Made by a program: the position numbers and the translations under genes
In this document: one piece after another, positions 48,139 through 60,742 of the stretch
Numbering within the stretch: the first letter of the stretch is position 1
Layout: each line of letters begins with the position of its first letter
DNA from: Calonectria ilicicola
Taxonomy: Eukaryota > Ascomycota > Sordariomycetes > Hypocreales > Nectriaceae
Direction: 5' to 3'
Assembly: GCA_020809705.1 (NCBI GenBank)
Contig: CP085832.1
Coordinates: 434,001 to 498,000 of the forward strand
Length of the DNA: 64,000 bases
Notes under the pieces: generated by a model
Database searches by the model: none
What the model saw: the letters and a program-made list of their open reading frames with translations, nothing else
Told to the model about the DNA's origin: nothing

Positions 48139-49308
48139 ATGAGTTCGAAAACAAAAGTCTTCATCGTCGGCGCCTCCGGCGAAACTGGTGGTTCCATCGT
48201 TAACGCGCTACTAGCCACACCTGGGGAATTTGTACGTCTGTTTCATTAGAGAGGTTTAAATTTTCTGCTAATGAAACTACAAGGAAATTACTGCCCTTGC
48301 GCGCGAATCATCTTTGGGTAAACAGGAGCTGGTCATATTAAAGGATCGTGGCGTCATTGTCAAACCAGTTGACCTTGACGGCCCCCTTGATGTTATCAAG
48401 CAGTTACTCCTTGGGGCTGATGTTGTCATCTCATGTTTGACGGCCATCCAATACGACCAAGAGATTTCCCTAATCAAGGCTTCTAAAGAAGCTGGCGTTG
48501 GTCGTTATGTGCCCAGCTTTTTCGGGCCATGTATGGCACCTCGTGGCGTCATGTTTGCGAGGGAGAAGGTAAGGGCATCCCATCAATACGATTCATTAGC
48601 TGCGTTCCAGTTCTAAAGCTTGTACTTTCAGAAAGAAGAATTTTTAGACTTGATTAAAAAGCTTCGTGTCCCGTACACTGCTATTGATATAGGTTGGTGG
48701 TACCAACTATCCATTCCAGCCGTTCCGTCTAGGAAGTTTTTGGTTGACCCCGTTGCCACCTTGACGAAAATCATCGGCACTGGAGATTTCACCATGGCCC
48801 TGACAGATAATCGCGATATTGGGAAATACGTTGCCCGAATTATCGTGGATCCGAGAACACTCAACAAGTCTGTCTTTGCATACGGGGAAATCTGGACTCA
48901 GAACAAAATCTTTGACGCGCTTGAGACCCTGAGCGGCGAAACCATTGTGAAGGAAAACGTAAGGCTTTTTCGCATTTTTTTTTTTTATATTTAGTGCACG
49001 CTCAAGTTCACTACTAACTCGCGTGATAGTTGACACAAGAGTCCCTTGAGAAAGAAATGGCTGAAGCTGAGATCACCATCGCCAATGGTGGTGATTACGT
49101 CAGTGCCATGATGAAACTTGGCATGGCACAATACCTGTATGCAATGGGAATTAGGGGAGACAATACGCCAGAGAATGCAAAGTATTTGGGGTATCTTGAC
49201 GCAAAAGAGCTATACCCTGACATGACAACTTACCCTTTGGAAGAGTATATTAAGGACTTGCTCAATGGCAAAGTTCAGGCTGCCTATCGAGGAGAACGAA
49301 AGCAGTAA
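48139..49308 (+). CDS. NmrA-like / isoflavone-reductase-like NAD(P)-binding protein
   Basis: Four exons (48139-48231, 48284-48568, 48632-48958, 49030-49308), all phase 0, encode 327 residues. The Rossmann motif is VFIVGASGETGGSIVNALL at the start, which fits GxxGxxG. ALARES and VDLDGPLDVIKQLLLGADVV follow. ASKEAGVGRYVPSFFGP is the block characteristic of isoflavone-reductase-like NmrA relatives, and VPYTAIDIGWWYQL continues it. The family includes both redox enzymes and redox sensors such as NmrA, which binds the GATA factor AreA. Length and ending suit an enzyme. It is cytosolic. Its promoter has the octamer array at 47983-48033, so it is probably induced by a specific regulator. Confidence 0.9.
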
Positions 49309-50355
49309 TGCTACTCACTATCAACCGTTTGGAACATGACTAATGGCCGCAGCTTGGTGATGGTTGCCGTGTATCTAATCACTTTACGCTGCGGCGATTA
49401 GCGCTCTAGACTAGTAAGCAAATAGCAATACATAGAATTTGTGCAAACTGGCACAAATGCCTGGCATTGTAGTCCATGTAATGTTTGATCTTAGCGCATC
49501 TTAGGGACCTGGCCGGCTCCACAAGCCAGGTGGTGGCCACGGTAATAAGCGGAACAAGAATGCACCGGATTACTTTTCCAGCAAAGCTGTTTAGGTTGGT
49601 GCATATGGTTAATTTAGCTGCCGAAACACCCTAAAAGCTCGTGCCTGAGCCTAAGCACCGGTGGACCCTTGGTGAATGAATGCATGTCTTTGCAGCCATT
49701 ACTCACCCGTAGGAGGGAGAGGGAATTCGCGCCTGCAACACCTCTGACTCGATGTGCAAACTAAACTGTACTCTTTTTAATCCTCCCCCGTCAAATATCA
49801 TAATCCTAGGGCACAATGTAAAGTGCAGGCTGTGTTTTTCAACTCACCAAAATCGAGCTGTTCATTCCAAGCGCACAGACAACGCAAGCGCAATGGCCCC
49901 TGGCAGATCAGCCCTGCCGCCGCCCACCAGTTCAGATGGCCCCCGTGTTTGGTTCAGCTGGTTTCATCCCGATCCAGCTGCTGCCTCAGACCAAAAGAGG
50001 CTTCAACCGAGCTCGTCTAGTGGTTGTCAACCTCAAAAACCTCGCCCGCGACCCACCTATCCACTTCGCTGGCAAGGGATTCCATGTCCTGTTTCTCAGC
50101 TCTCCACCAACATGCGCATCATGTTGGATCATGGCTTGCTCCCGTCATGAAATTAAGGCCTTTTGACTCAAAAATAAGCGATATAGATCTGGCCGATTTC
50201 CATCACTATATAAGCGACCGACAATTCTCGCAGAGAAAAAACTCCTCATCAACAGCACAGCTCATCAAGCAGTTTCATTCACTCATTCGCTTTGAATCAT
50301 TCATTCGCACTCCCGACAGTCCTTTCCAGATCTACACATATTCAATACCGCCAAC
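49309..50355. other. intergenic; lysozyme promoter
   Basis: Open frames at 49750-50170 have no recognisable domain and run into the lysozyme promoter, so I regard them as chance. The rest is ordinary spacer. Confidence 0.4.
50207..50214 (+). promoter_or_regulatory. TATA box of the lysozyme gene
   Basis: TATATAAG lies 142 bp before the ATG at 50356, with a CA/TC-rich leader between, as in well-expressed secreted-protein genes. Confidence 0.5.
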
Positions 50356-51021
50356 ATGGTTCAAATCACATCTGCCCTCGCTCTCCTCCTCTCTCTCAGC
50401 GCCTTCGCTGATGCCTGCACTGGACCCAATGTCAACGATGCTACGGTTCAGCTTGTTCAGAACTTTGAGGGCTGGCGATCTACTGTTTGTAAGTATGACC
50501 AATCCCACTCTAGATCACGTCGTAACAAAGGCAGACACCGACCCAACTGGCAACCCTACTATCGGATACGGTCACATGTGCAAGAAGTCCGGCTGCTCTG
50601 AAATCTCGTATTCAATCCCTCTATCCAAAGCCAATGGCAAGAGGCTTCTTCAGTCTGACCTCAAGGTACGGTTCCGGAAGATTCAAACTCTGTTCACAGT
50701 TGACTAACAATATGTTCACCTATAAAGACCGCCCAGCAGTGCATTACCCTAAAGACTACTTCCAACGTCAAGCTTAACGCCAACCAATATGGCGCCCTCG
50801 TCAGCTGGGCCTACAACGTCGGATGCGGCGCTGCTGGCCAGTCGACCCTCATCAAGCGCCTTAACAAGGGCGAAAGCCCCAACACGGTCGCTGCTGAGGA
50901 GCTTCCCAAGTGGAACAAGGGCAATGGTAAGGTCATTGCGGGCCTGACCAACCGCCGCAAGGCAGAGGTTGCGCTTTTCAAGAAGGCCACCACTGCCAAG
51001 GCCCTTCCTGCCTGCAGCTAA
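50356..51021 (+). CDS. secreted GH24 (phage-type) lysozyme
   Basis: Three exons (50356-50488, 50535-50665, 50728-51021) encode 185 residues. A signal peptide (VQITSALALLLSLSAFADA) precedes a GH24 muramidase domain. The T4-lysozyme catalytic triad spacing is exact: E38 in NFEGWR, D47 in YTDPTG, T53 in NPTIGYGH. NQYGALVSWAYNVGCG and the NRRKAEVALF block near the C-terminus complete the family. Such enzymes cleave the N-acetylmuramic acid-N-acetylglucosamine bond of bacterial peptidoglycan. Fungal GH24 genes are generally thought to derive from bacteria or phages, although this copy has ordinary fungal introns and codon context. Even-numbered cysteines suggest disulfides in the exported enzyme. 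A role in competition with bacteria is likely. Confidence 0.95.
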
Positions 51022-51513
51022 GACTGCATTGGTTTCAATGATAATGAATAAAATTCAGAATGTAACATCAATGGATTTAAGATGTTTCTTTGGTTTGTCT
51101 TATTCACAATTTGTATAGTAGCATGATTAAATGAAGAATATTCCAATAAATGCATCGTCACTGAAAGATGAACGATAATTCCGTCGCGTGCTAAAATATT
51201 ATGGCAAAAAAGAGTGACTGAAAGAAACCAGATGTTTAAGCTCCAAGCTATAGACTCCTATGCAGAATAGACTAAAACTAGAGAGGAGTATTCCACTAAC
51301 ATATCAGTTACCGGTCAAGGTCACAAATATGATTTCGATTTATGGTTTCTTTTTGCATTTGCATTATTACATCACAACTATGTTGAATAGAGAACGAGTC
51401 CACGCCTATTTAATTGCCTCTCTCAGACACATCAAAAATTCCCATCCAAAGTGCATATTGAGTTTCATTCCCGACAATTCATCCTCAGTGTCTCGCACAC
51501 ACTGTTTTAACTT
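51022..51513. other. intergenic, convergent 3' ends
   Basis: AT-rich spacer with polyadenylation-like AATAAA near 51047. No gene seen. Confidence 0.4.
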
Positions 51514-53347
51514 TTAGGCAACATTTCCCCGGACTTGCTTGACTTTGGTGACCTTGATATCCCTCCAGAAGAATACACATATGTAGGCAACAGCAAGGAT
51601 GCATACACTGGTAATGAGCATGTATTTCTGACTATCTCCATAGGCAAGAGAGATTCCCTCTCGCATTTCGCTCCCAGGGGGATACGACATTTGGGTTTTG
51701 ATACTAGCATAGATAAGCTCAACGTTGGTACCCGCAGGGAGACGCTTGATGAGACGTTTCTTGAAGGTTCCGGTCCAGATAGCGGCAGAAATAGTCGAAC
51801 CAACGGCACTTCCAATGCTGCAAAACAAATCGAGAATGGCAATAAGGACAGCAATATGCTGGTGGTCCGAAGGGGCCATCATAGCCATCTCACCGGAGAG
51901 TACAATAGGACCACCAGAAAATGCGGAAAATATTTGCGTCATGATTACATAGCCAACGCTCTGGTCAGGTTGACGAAAATGAATCATGAGACCAATAGCC
52001 AGTATCATCAGAGGAAAAGCGTAATAGAGATTGACCCATTTGTATCGACCGGTTCTAGCCATGAGCCAACCGATCACAAGACTGGAAAAACAAGAACCAA
52101 CACGATAGATGTTTCCAATATAAGTGGCTTTTGTGACACCAGTATCCCAGACGACCAAGAGCATCGAGGTAAAATAGCTTCCCCAAATGGCCTTGTTCCA
52201 GAATAGAAATGTAAACATCATGCCAGCGAAAAATACGGTCCGATCAGCAAGTAGCTTAAACGGGATAAAGGTTACCGGAGCAAAGTACTTTTCCCAGATG
52301 GCGAAAGCAATGATCAGGAGGCCACCAAAAATGAGCATGCAAATGATCATGGGAGATCTCCACTGATCCTCTTGGCGCGAGTAAATGGACAGTGGCAACA
52401 AGAAAAGGGCCATACCAGCAGTAATGACGATGATACCAAAAAGATCGACCTGAATACACCAATCTATAGCTGCCTTGAGAGAAATGGTTGGTTTGACAGG
52501 TTTAATTAACCCTTTCTTCTCAGCCTTGCGACCGTTATAGAAGAACAAAGCAATGAGAGGGGAGACGACAACAGGAATAACGATGGTCCAGATGCCGAAT
52601 CCCCATCTCCAACCAATATTCTTGAGAATACTTGCTGCCATAGGACCGCCAATCCAAGGGGTGACAATGTATGGAGAGGTGGCAAAAGCCAACATCAAAG
52701 GACGATTGACAAGGGATGAGGTATCGGCCACAAAGATGGTCAAGCAGTAGCTCACACCTTGCGCGCCCATGGTGTAAAAGACCTGAGCGGCAGCATAGGT
52801 TTCGACATTTTGGCAAGCGGCCATCATTATGAAACCAACCATCCACAAGAACATGGTGATTCCCAAGGTCTGTGGACGACCCCATGTATCCATAATCTTT
52901 GCAAACACGAGCTTGGACAGACCTCCAAAGAGACTCGAAATAATCCCAGTAACGGCCGTGAGGGAGTGCGCGGAAAAGTCGCTGGTGACGAAGGGATTGA
53001 GGGTTCGAATGACAACTTCTTGGATGGATGTGATGAAATAGATGAACCATATTCTGGTGAGGCAGTGTCAGTTTCGTGAATTAAGACCTCAGACGTGGCG
53101 GCAAAACTTACATGACATAGGCAGCAACCATGTCCCTCCTCGTCCACACTGAAGTAATAGCCTCGATCTTTTGAACGCCAGCCTGATAGTTCTCTGAGGC
53201 CTCGGGGATCTTATCGCTACCTGAGTCTCCATCGTGGATTTTGGTTGAGGCTCCCGTTTCCTTATCGTTGGAATTTCTAGAAGTGGTAGCCTCAGGGGTC
53301 GAATCAGCAACCTCTTCAGGTACCTTCTCTTTAGAAAAGAAGCCCAT
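51514..53347 (-). CDS. siderophore-iron MFS transporter (SIT family)
   Basis: Two exons (53112-53347, 51514-53053; 58-nt intron) encode 591 residues with 14 likely membrane segments. A hydrophilic N-terminus of about 55 residues leads to the SIT hallmark YQAGVQKIEAITSVWTRRDM, followed after the intron by IWFIYFITSIQEVVIRTLNP. FAKIMDTWGRPQTLGITMFL is loop 2-3, CQNVETYAAAQVFYTMGAQG and FVADTSSLVNRPLMLAFATS are conserved blocks. The C-terminal extracellular region YASIKTQMSYPPGSEMREGI is typical of the family. These plasma-membrane proteins import ferric hydroxamate or related siderophores in symport with protons. An inverted pair of SreA-type GATA sites lies upstream at 54122-54140, which fits repression by iron. 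Start chosen at the ATG at 53347. Confidence 0.93.
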
Positions 53348-54121
53348 GATGACAAGCGGCCCGTATTATCCTCCAGTAAACTGAGAAAGAATCAGTCACG
53401 GGGAAGTGAAGATACCCAGGCCAAGTGCAACAACAGGTGGTTAGTTACAACTTATGAGGTAGCTGCATGGTCTCGTGTTAAACGGCGACGACGGCGGGGA
53501 GCCTTATTATAGAAAAGACACAAATTCATGGCTCCCACGTCTTCCATCACCCAAAAAGAGCTACTTGACTCCGATAGGTGGTAAATAGGTGGAGCTGGCC
53601 GCGGGATGTGCTTTCCACCCCACGTCCTGTGGACACCGCAGTTGATGATTCCGGAATGGGCGTGCAGGATCGAGCATTGATTATGTACTAGATACTCAGT
53701 ATCTTAAACAAAGGTTCTCGTAACCTTGGCAATAAGCTCGCTTTTAGAGTGCTGGTGTGGGTAGGGCAAACGGGGCCGGGGTGGCCAAGCCAGACGTACA
53801 AGGGTGCAGGGGGGAAACTACATGGGATGAAGTCGATCTCTCCGGCGTCGGTGCAACAATCCGAGTGGCACAACACGGCAACCTTCCAATACGGATGCAG
53901 TGAATACGAGAATGGTCTCATGAGATAATAAAACACCCGGGTTTCGATATAAATGCCGTCCGCTAACTCTTACAAGCAACTCGGCCGAAAGACAGGGAGA
54001 ACCAGACCTGGCAAACGCCCCAGGGTAGACCAAGAACGCCACCAGCAGCCGCAGCCAAACACCATCCTTACTGGGAGCAACACAAGCTTAAACAAGGGGG
54101 TTTGGGCACGGAAGGATTATC

Positions 54122-54140
54122 TTATCTGATGATCAGATAA
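54122..54140. promoter_or_regulatory. inverted pair of SreA-type GATA sites
   Basis: TTATCTGATGATCAGATAA is a perfect 9-bp inverted repeat around one G. Each half is ATCAGATAA, matching the ATCWGATAA consensus known for the iron-responsive GATA repressors SreA/SRE/Urbs1. It lies 775 bp upstream of the siderophore transporter start. Binding is inferred from the match and the context. Confidence 0.65.
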
Positions 54141-57100
54141 AATGGTTGTTCGTCCGAAGGGTCCACATCGCCCAAAGGTCCACTCATCCGTTGAAAGTCC
54201 CTAGAATGGAACCTCGTTAATGCACCAACCTGACTCTCTCCAGCCGGGCTCGCCTACTTCCCAATTGACAGCAGCATTGCAAATCTGCCCATCTAGTAAA
54301 TCTTGTCTAGGTGGTCGGGTAATCATAGCATTTCTAATTCTGCTTCGGAATGTGCCAAAGAACTTCTCATTGTTGATATTCCCGCAAATGACTGGACCAA
54401 TGTACATGCCATCCTCGCAACCAAGCGATCCCGGCGGCGTGCGTCGATCACCCTTGCCCACACCTCAAGCCTGCAACCGAAAGCTTGGCTGCACAACCAA
54501 CGGCACAGGAACCAGCGGTACAGGAACCAATTGCTGCAGCCAAGGCATGATCGGCCATTTGCCGGCTCGTAATATTGTGAACCGTTAGAGCATGGGCGTG
54601 AAACAATGTTTCCACATTTATCCCCAACGTTCGGCTCTGTCCTGCCGAGGTCGTATTATGCCTAGACCCGACCCCATCGGACCCCTATCCCGTTCCGTCG
54701 CTGCAGCTCTTAGCGTTTCTCCGGGCTCGTACAGATTATTTAATTCTTTTAAGCATGTTTTTTGGTTTCACCTTTTATCCTCTTTCTGTCGTCTGTCATA
54801 GCAATTTGGCAACAACTCTAATGCTAGAGCAGATCAAGTTGACAGTACTTATTAAGCTCCGCAAAGCGTTCTAAAAAGAAAAAAAAGTCCTTCCCATTGT
54901 CCCCCCTCTTACTATCTGCAAAACGACACACATAGTTTTGATGCCTTCGGTCAATTATGGCGGGATTTCCCGTAGATCTATCAGCCCATACATCAGGGTT
55001 ATTCTTCAACTGGCAGCTCCAATAAAACGAAGGCATTCATCCATCATTCTAATAACGAGGAGATCAATGCAGATTTATGTACAAAACACCACATACACGA
55101 TCGTCGCTATTGACTAACCCATCATTCCCAGAAGACCGTTTGGATCTTTTTACTCCAAGACGCCACATCTCAGAGGTTTGACAAAAAACATTTCTGGTGG
55201 CTTCTTTTAACCCCCAGATACAGTACAAATGTGCAAAAGGATGACACAGCCCACTAAGCAAAGAAATACGCCAAATTCTAGTTAGCCATGATATTCAAAG
55301 ATAATTGACATGTGGCAATCTAGATTGCACAGAAGATCAGACCCAACAAGCTTTCGCTCCACAAACGAAATCCACCTTATCCCGCTCATCTTGAGCAGTG
55401 GCAATCTTCCCCAATCGCTTAGCACGTCTTCCAAACCCGAATAAATAGAAACTTTGCCAAATCTGCTGCAGGCTTTGGTGCCTACTAATGGTAGATAAAA
55501 CTATAATTTTATCACGTGAGGAACCCAGAGCATGACAGGCGGGCGGGGGTTAAGCCCAGGTACATATGAACACTAGTCATTCTGCGGCTGAGGATTGTAA
55601 GGTATTTTCGAGAATATAATGAATGTGTGATTGGGCTAGAACAGTGAAATTGTCATCAACTTTCACCATCAACCATGGAGTGGTTCTATCTCGAGTGAAT
55701 TTTAGTTATGATACACGCTGGAGCACTTTGACATTGGTGGTGGAACGATGTCCTCAAAACAAGATCCATATTGTGGATACCATTACTGAAGGAGCTCGGG
55801 ATTTGGATCTCGTGTGGCATTGGAAGCCGCTTTGACAAATGTCGCCCAAATTGATTCACGGTTAAATACCTGACTTCTTACATATCAAGAGAGCGAGATA
55901 GGCCGGATCTACCTAGAAGTAGAAGTCAATTATGTAACATGCAGGCTGGTCTGTTGTGCCGGAAAAATTCGGCCAATTCCGTTGATCAACCAAGGAGACC
56001 CACGCGAGGGCCCCGTCTAAATCTCCACTCATGATGGCGGCTCATAACTACTCAAATCAGATGGTAGTATCTTGACCGGTCAATATCAACTCTCGTGATG
56101 CATGGTCCGATCCGAATATCTTTGGCTATCAAATTGGGTGAAGTGGAAATAGCTAGATTCGATCAACGATCCAGAATTATTTCAGCTTGGATTTGCAGAT
56201 GTTGCATGTCAATAAAGATAAAGCGAGATTTACGCAAGGCAGGTAATAGCTTGTATCAGTAATAGAAAAGGCGCTCATTTTCCAAAATGGGACATGCAGA
56301 TGAAAATGAATTGGCAGTTTCAGCATTGGCCGCACTGTTTTGAGGAAGGGTTCAATTTTTACCTGTCTAGGGTATTGCTACCCTTAAATGTGTCCCTGTA
56401 ATTAGAATTATTCGGCGCTCGGATCTTGGGCGTTTCGTTGGGGTGCGCTTTGTTTAAAATCCGCCCGAGAAAAGAGGAAAGGGAAAAAAAAAGGCAAAAA
56501 GGAAAAAAGGGCATATTGTTTAGGATGGGCAATTGAACGGTGTATGCTGGCAGATTTGGTCATGACATTGCGACATGAGGCTGGCCGGCCAGGGTAATGT
56601 TGTTTGTTGGTAAGGCATCATAGGACGAGTGGCGTGGTGGTCTTGGGACACGCTAAGCACGGGACGGCATGAAAGGCCAGGCAGGTAGCGTGGGGCATAA
56701 TTTGGGATAATACTTGACAGCAAGCATTCGCTGCCAAAGTATTTGCATCGATCAGACAACTCATGATGTGCTTAATTGTGCACTGGAAGTTGACTGGTCA
56801 ATTGAGGGGTATGCGAGTTGAATGCCGGCGGCAGTGGCGGCTCTGAGTTTTGACGTAAAGTAGCGGGCGCCAGCCACCTGCAAAGTGCACGCGGTGGGAA
56901 ACGATTGACGATTTTGCTCCACTGATGAGACGTGTGGTGAGACGATGTTTTTTTGGGGGAGGGGATTTATTTTCTTTTTTTTCTTTCTTTTTTCACTGTG
57001 GGTTGCGTCTTTGCTTTAAAAAAAAGGATGTGCATTGTTATTCTATTGGAGGAAAAAAATGAGAGAGACGAGATGAGACGAGACAGACAGATAGAGGTGC

Positions 57101-57858
57101 AGGTTGGCTGCATCACATCTTCGTCACTTGTCAATTGGGGAGGGGAATCCCCAGCCACAGCCCAGCCAGCCCTCAGTGTTTGGTGTGACACGACAAGCCA
57201 CAGACGACGCAGTTTGGCGGTGCAGCGGCGGGCGGAGGTGCGGCGGGAGAGCAAGAGGAAGAGACAGCGGAGCGGACAGAAGAGGACCCTGTTAGTGCAG
57301 AAATCCGTCGACGGCACGCGGTGGGGCGGGTGGCAGGGGCCCGGCTTCAGGACATCCATCATCTCACCACTCCACTGCACTACCGGACCGGGTTGGAGGG
57401 AGAGAGAGAGACAGTGAATGGGAGGGCGAAGCGTGGCAAGGGGAAGTGCAGGATGTACTACAGCACACACAGAGAGGGAGAGTCAAAAACATACATGGGG
57501 GCGGTTGGTAAATATAGCAGACAGATGCTGTAATTAGCATAGCTACCGCATACGTCTGAATGATTGAATGAATGAATGATTGAATGCATGCATGCACGTG
57601 ACGGACGGGGAACGGGGGACCAGAAATTCATGGCAGTCCAGGTGACCTGCCTCCGACTCCACCGAACGGCCCATGCCCAGACGGGAAAGCCATTGGGGAT
57701 TGGATTCCCACCGTTCCACGGCCTCGCCTCGCCAAACGACGCCCTAATTTTTTTCCCATCCTTTGTTTTGCTGCGTTGCACCATATTCTACCGACCGAGT
57801 GGTTGCGGTACAGTGTGACCCTGGGCTATGCCGCATCCAGTCGAGTCGGGTTGTTGAG

Positions 57859-57905
57859 TGAGCTGAGCTGAGCTGAGCTGTGCTGTGCTGTGCTGCGCTG
57901 TGCTG
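57859..57905. repeat. pentanucleotide microsatellite (GAGCT/GTGCT)
   Basis: About four GAGCT units pass into GTGCT and GCGCT units. The tract lies in the probable leader region of the Myb-like gene and is a likely length polymorphism. Confidence 0.75.
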
Positions 57906-58143
57906 TACTGAGTGGGCTATCGCGACTTGCACTGCACCTACCTACCTACACAGAGCTACATACAGCCAGGGAACCTCAAGGTGGTTTTTGGTTAAGACAA
58001 GACGAGACAGGACCCATCACCACCACCACCATACACACGCGAGAGCTCCTGCTGCAGCTAGCTGCCCGCCCATCACTCTCCCCCAACACCATCGCAAACC
58101 ACGCCGCCCGAGCCCGAGCCCACGCTGAATCGCTTCAATTGCA

Positions 58144-59438
58144 ATGTCCGAAGACGACGCCGACGCCCTCGGCCCCGACGGTCAGCCTCCCACCCGCGTC
58201 GACCGCGACCGTCGAGCTCCGCGCTTTAGCTGGACCCCCGCCTACGAGGCCACCTTTTTCCGCAGTCTCTGCGAGAGCGTCCAGCTCGGCCTGCGCGAGA
58301 ACAGCAGCTTCAAGGCCGAGGCCTGGGAGCGCGCCGCCCAGGCCCTGCAGGAGAGCCACGGCGCCTATCCTACAAAGAGTCACCTCATTAACAAGAGCGA
58401 CAATGCCCGGAAGCGCTTCCGCCTGTGGCGAGGCCTGCGCGAGGACCCTGAGTTCACATATAACCCCGTCACCAAAACTGTCACCGCTACCGAGGAGGCC
58501 TGGGCCGCCCACATCGAGGTGAGATGCCCGAACCGATCCCGCTTTGCCGCCGCATCACGTCACTAACACTACCACAGCGGGAACCCTTGTCCAGAGCTCT
58601 GCGCGGCAGGCCCTTTGATCACGAAGACTACATGGAGATACTGTATCCGGACGTCATCGGCTCGGGGGGCGCCCCGAAGCGCATCATGAAGCCCAGGAGG
58701 CGGACTGACGGCCCCGTCACCGACGACTCAGAGATGCCCGGCACAGGAATTCTCAACTTGCAAAGCGAACCACCTCCCCAGCCCCCCGGCCTCGGGAGCC
58801 CACCCCAACGCGCTGTCCTCGCCCAGCAGCCGCCCTTTGCTACAACGAATGGAGTGCAGTCCAAGCCTGCCTCGACAGCTATCCTCCCCCGAGCACCCAC
58901 CGCCGGTGCAAGTGCTCTGACACCCCCCGACGAGACCACCACGCAGAGCCGCAAGCGACAGCTGCCCTCGACAAATAACGCGGCGGTCTTCGAATCAACA
59001 CCACCAGCCTCTGCCGGGCCACCTCTGCCGCAGCAAGTCCCCGAGTCGCCGGAGAAGCGACGTCGCACATCGTCCAATGACGGATCACGAACTATTGCCT
59101 CGGCAGCCACACTTAACTCATCCATCCTGCCCCTCACCGTGTCTAGCCTGCCCAACGTTGACTCGCCGACACAGGTGAACGGGCAGGTTCTGCCGCAAGG
59201 TCCCCTTATTGAGGAGCTCGTCGAGGCCGTGAGGTCACGTACCTCCCTCCGGTGGCAGGAGGAGGCACTCGATGTCTTCTTTCGGGATTTTGCGGACGAG
59301 GACCTGGATCTTCAGGTCAAGATATCTGAGAGTGTCCTCGTCAACGAGAGCAAAGCCATGGTGTTTTGCAAGATGCCTAATCGAGTGCGACAGCACTGGG
59401 TAAGACGATTCCGGGAGCCCCATCACAGGGCCGCATGA
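58144..59438 (+). CDS. Myb/SANT-like DNA-binding domain protein
   Basis: Two exons (58144-58518, 58578-59438; 59-nt intron) encode 411 residues. The N-terminal domain (about residues 28-125) fits the Myb/SANT-like Myb_DNA-bind_3 fold: FSWTPAYEATFFRSLCESVQ, SFKAEAWERAAQALQE, KSHLINKSDNARKRFRLWRG and EFTYNPVTKTVTATEEAW, continued after the intron by RPFDHEDYMEILYPDVIG. The middle is a disordered Pro/Ser/Thr-rich linker with basic clusters (KPRRRTD, PEKRRRTS) that could act as nuclear signals. The C-terminal 70 residues are predicted helical and acidic (ALDVFFRDFADEDLDLQVKI). It is probably a conserved nuclear protein; a specific target is unknown. In contrast to its neighbours it looks like a core gene, with GC-rich codons. 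Confidence 0.88.
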
Positions 59439-60718
59439 GAATGAGAGAGGAAGAGGAAGAGAGAGAGAGAAAGAGGGAGGAAACATAGGCGTCGAAAGAC
59501 GCTAACCAAAGGAAACAACGAAAAAAAGCCATTAAGCTGGACGCCATGAAGAATGAAGAGCATGAGGGCCGTTCCGGGGTGAAGGAGTAGGAGTGATTTG
59601 CCTCTTTTGTTTTTTTTTTATACCTTGTCTGTCTACTTATTTCCAAGAGGATGCAAAAAGGAGAGGGGTCTGGCGCGCGTTGGTTCATGACACTCTATGT
59701 TGAGATACCAGACTTTGGCGGGGGCGTTAGGAATTTTTTGGGCTGAACTGCATTTTACTAAAGCGACCACCTCGAGCAGGAAAGGGTTCAGGGAATACTG
59801 GAAGCAGACGGAGCTGACGACTCGAATCGGGAATATTTTTTCCCCCACCTTCATCTTGTATTGATACCTAATACATTTAATCGCCTGACGTTGTGAACAG
59901 TTCAGGATCATCTCCAATACAACAACAATAACAACAAAAAACAACAGCAGCACTGCTGCTGCAACTTGCTAATCACACGACCCACCTGGCTTTATTGGAG
60001 CTGTCGCTTCAGAGAGAGAGCTATAACTAGCTCTCTTTCAATACAAAGTTTTTATTTCCATAGTTGAATTAATGCAGATTTCCTCTGAAAGAGACCTGGG
60101 ATGTTGTTCCTAAGCTCCAACCTGCAAGAAGCTTTTTACTTTTTTTTTTTTTTGGCGTAAAAAAAGAGAAAAAAATTCCGGTTTGTAGATCCATATCCGA
60201 TCGACGGTGGTGTCGACGGGGCGGGTACTCCCGCTGTTGGTGAGATGTGACGCAGGGTCACAGGGAGGGACCCAAAAGCAAGGAACTGTGGTGGATGGAT
60301 GGGTCCTTTTAGCAGTAGGTACAGCCTATATAAAAAATGAAGAGGATAGGGGAAAGAGTTTGTGAATCTGGTTTAAAGAAACCCCCAAGAGGATAAAATA
60401 ATAATAATAATAATAAGAAAAACAACAGTAATTTGTTCTCATCTTATTGATTGTAGGAATTTACACTGTTGACTCTCTCCCACTTTGGTGGTGTGAGGCG
60501 GTGGCGGGTGGTGGTGGCTGTGGCCATACTGAAACTGAAACCACCTAAATAGTCAATCACGCCCAATCGCCAACTAACAAGCTAGAGCTACGCCTTACTC
60601 GCGATGAATCATATTCTCTACCAACCATTGGGGCCACGGTTCACAAGTGTCCCAAATGCTACCACTGCCCCTCCCTCAGGGCTTTGTGCCCTCCCAGTTG
60701 TCGGTCTGCCTGCAACTC

Positions 60719-60742
60719 TTTTTTTTTTTTAGGGGGAGGACC
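60719..60742 (+). repeat. T12-G-rich element, copy 1
   Basis: Twelve T followed by AGGGGGAGGACC. A near copy lies about 275 bp downstream. Confidence 0.5.

Larger units (their letters stand above)
53348..58143. other. long intergenic region, about 4.8 kb
   Basis: No gene I can defend. A minus-strand frame at 54201-54461 (ending CINEVPF) has plausible composition and three cysteines but no start, partner exon or family. The region holds the GATA-site palindrome at 54122-54140, a TTCGTCCGAA box at 54149-54158, several homopolymers, and from about 56940 on a run of low-complexity DNA that leads into the Myb-like gene. The right 1 kb probably includes a long 5' leader of that gene. Confidence 0.45.

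Noticed and set aside
49752..50707. Overlapping plus-strand frames before and through the lysozyme start
   Set aside because: They run across the TATA box and into lysozyme introns in the wrong frame, with no domain.
54201..54461. Minus-strand frame with three cysteines
   Set aside because: No ATG at its start, no joining exon found and no family; kept only as a note in the intergenic entry.
56953..58128. Many long frames on both strands
   Set aside because: They are low-complexity translations of simple repeats that lack stop codons.
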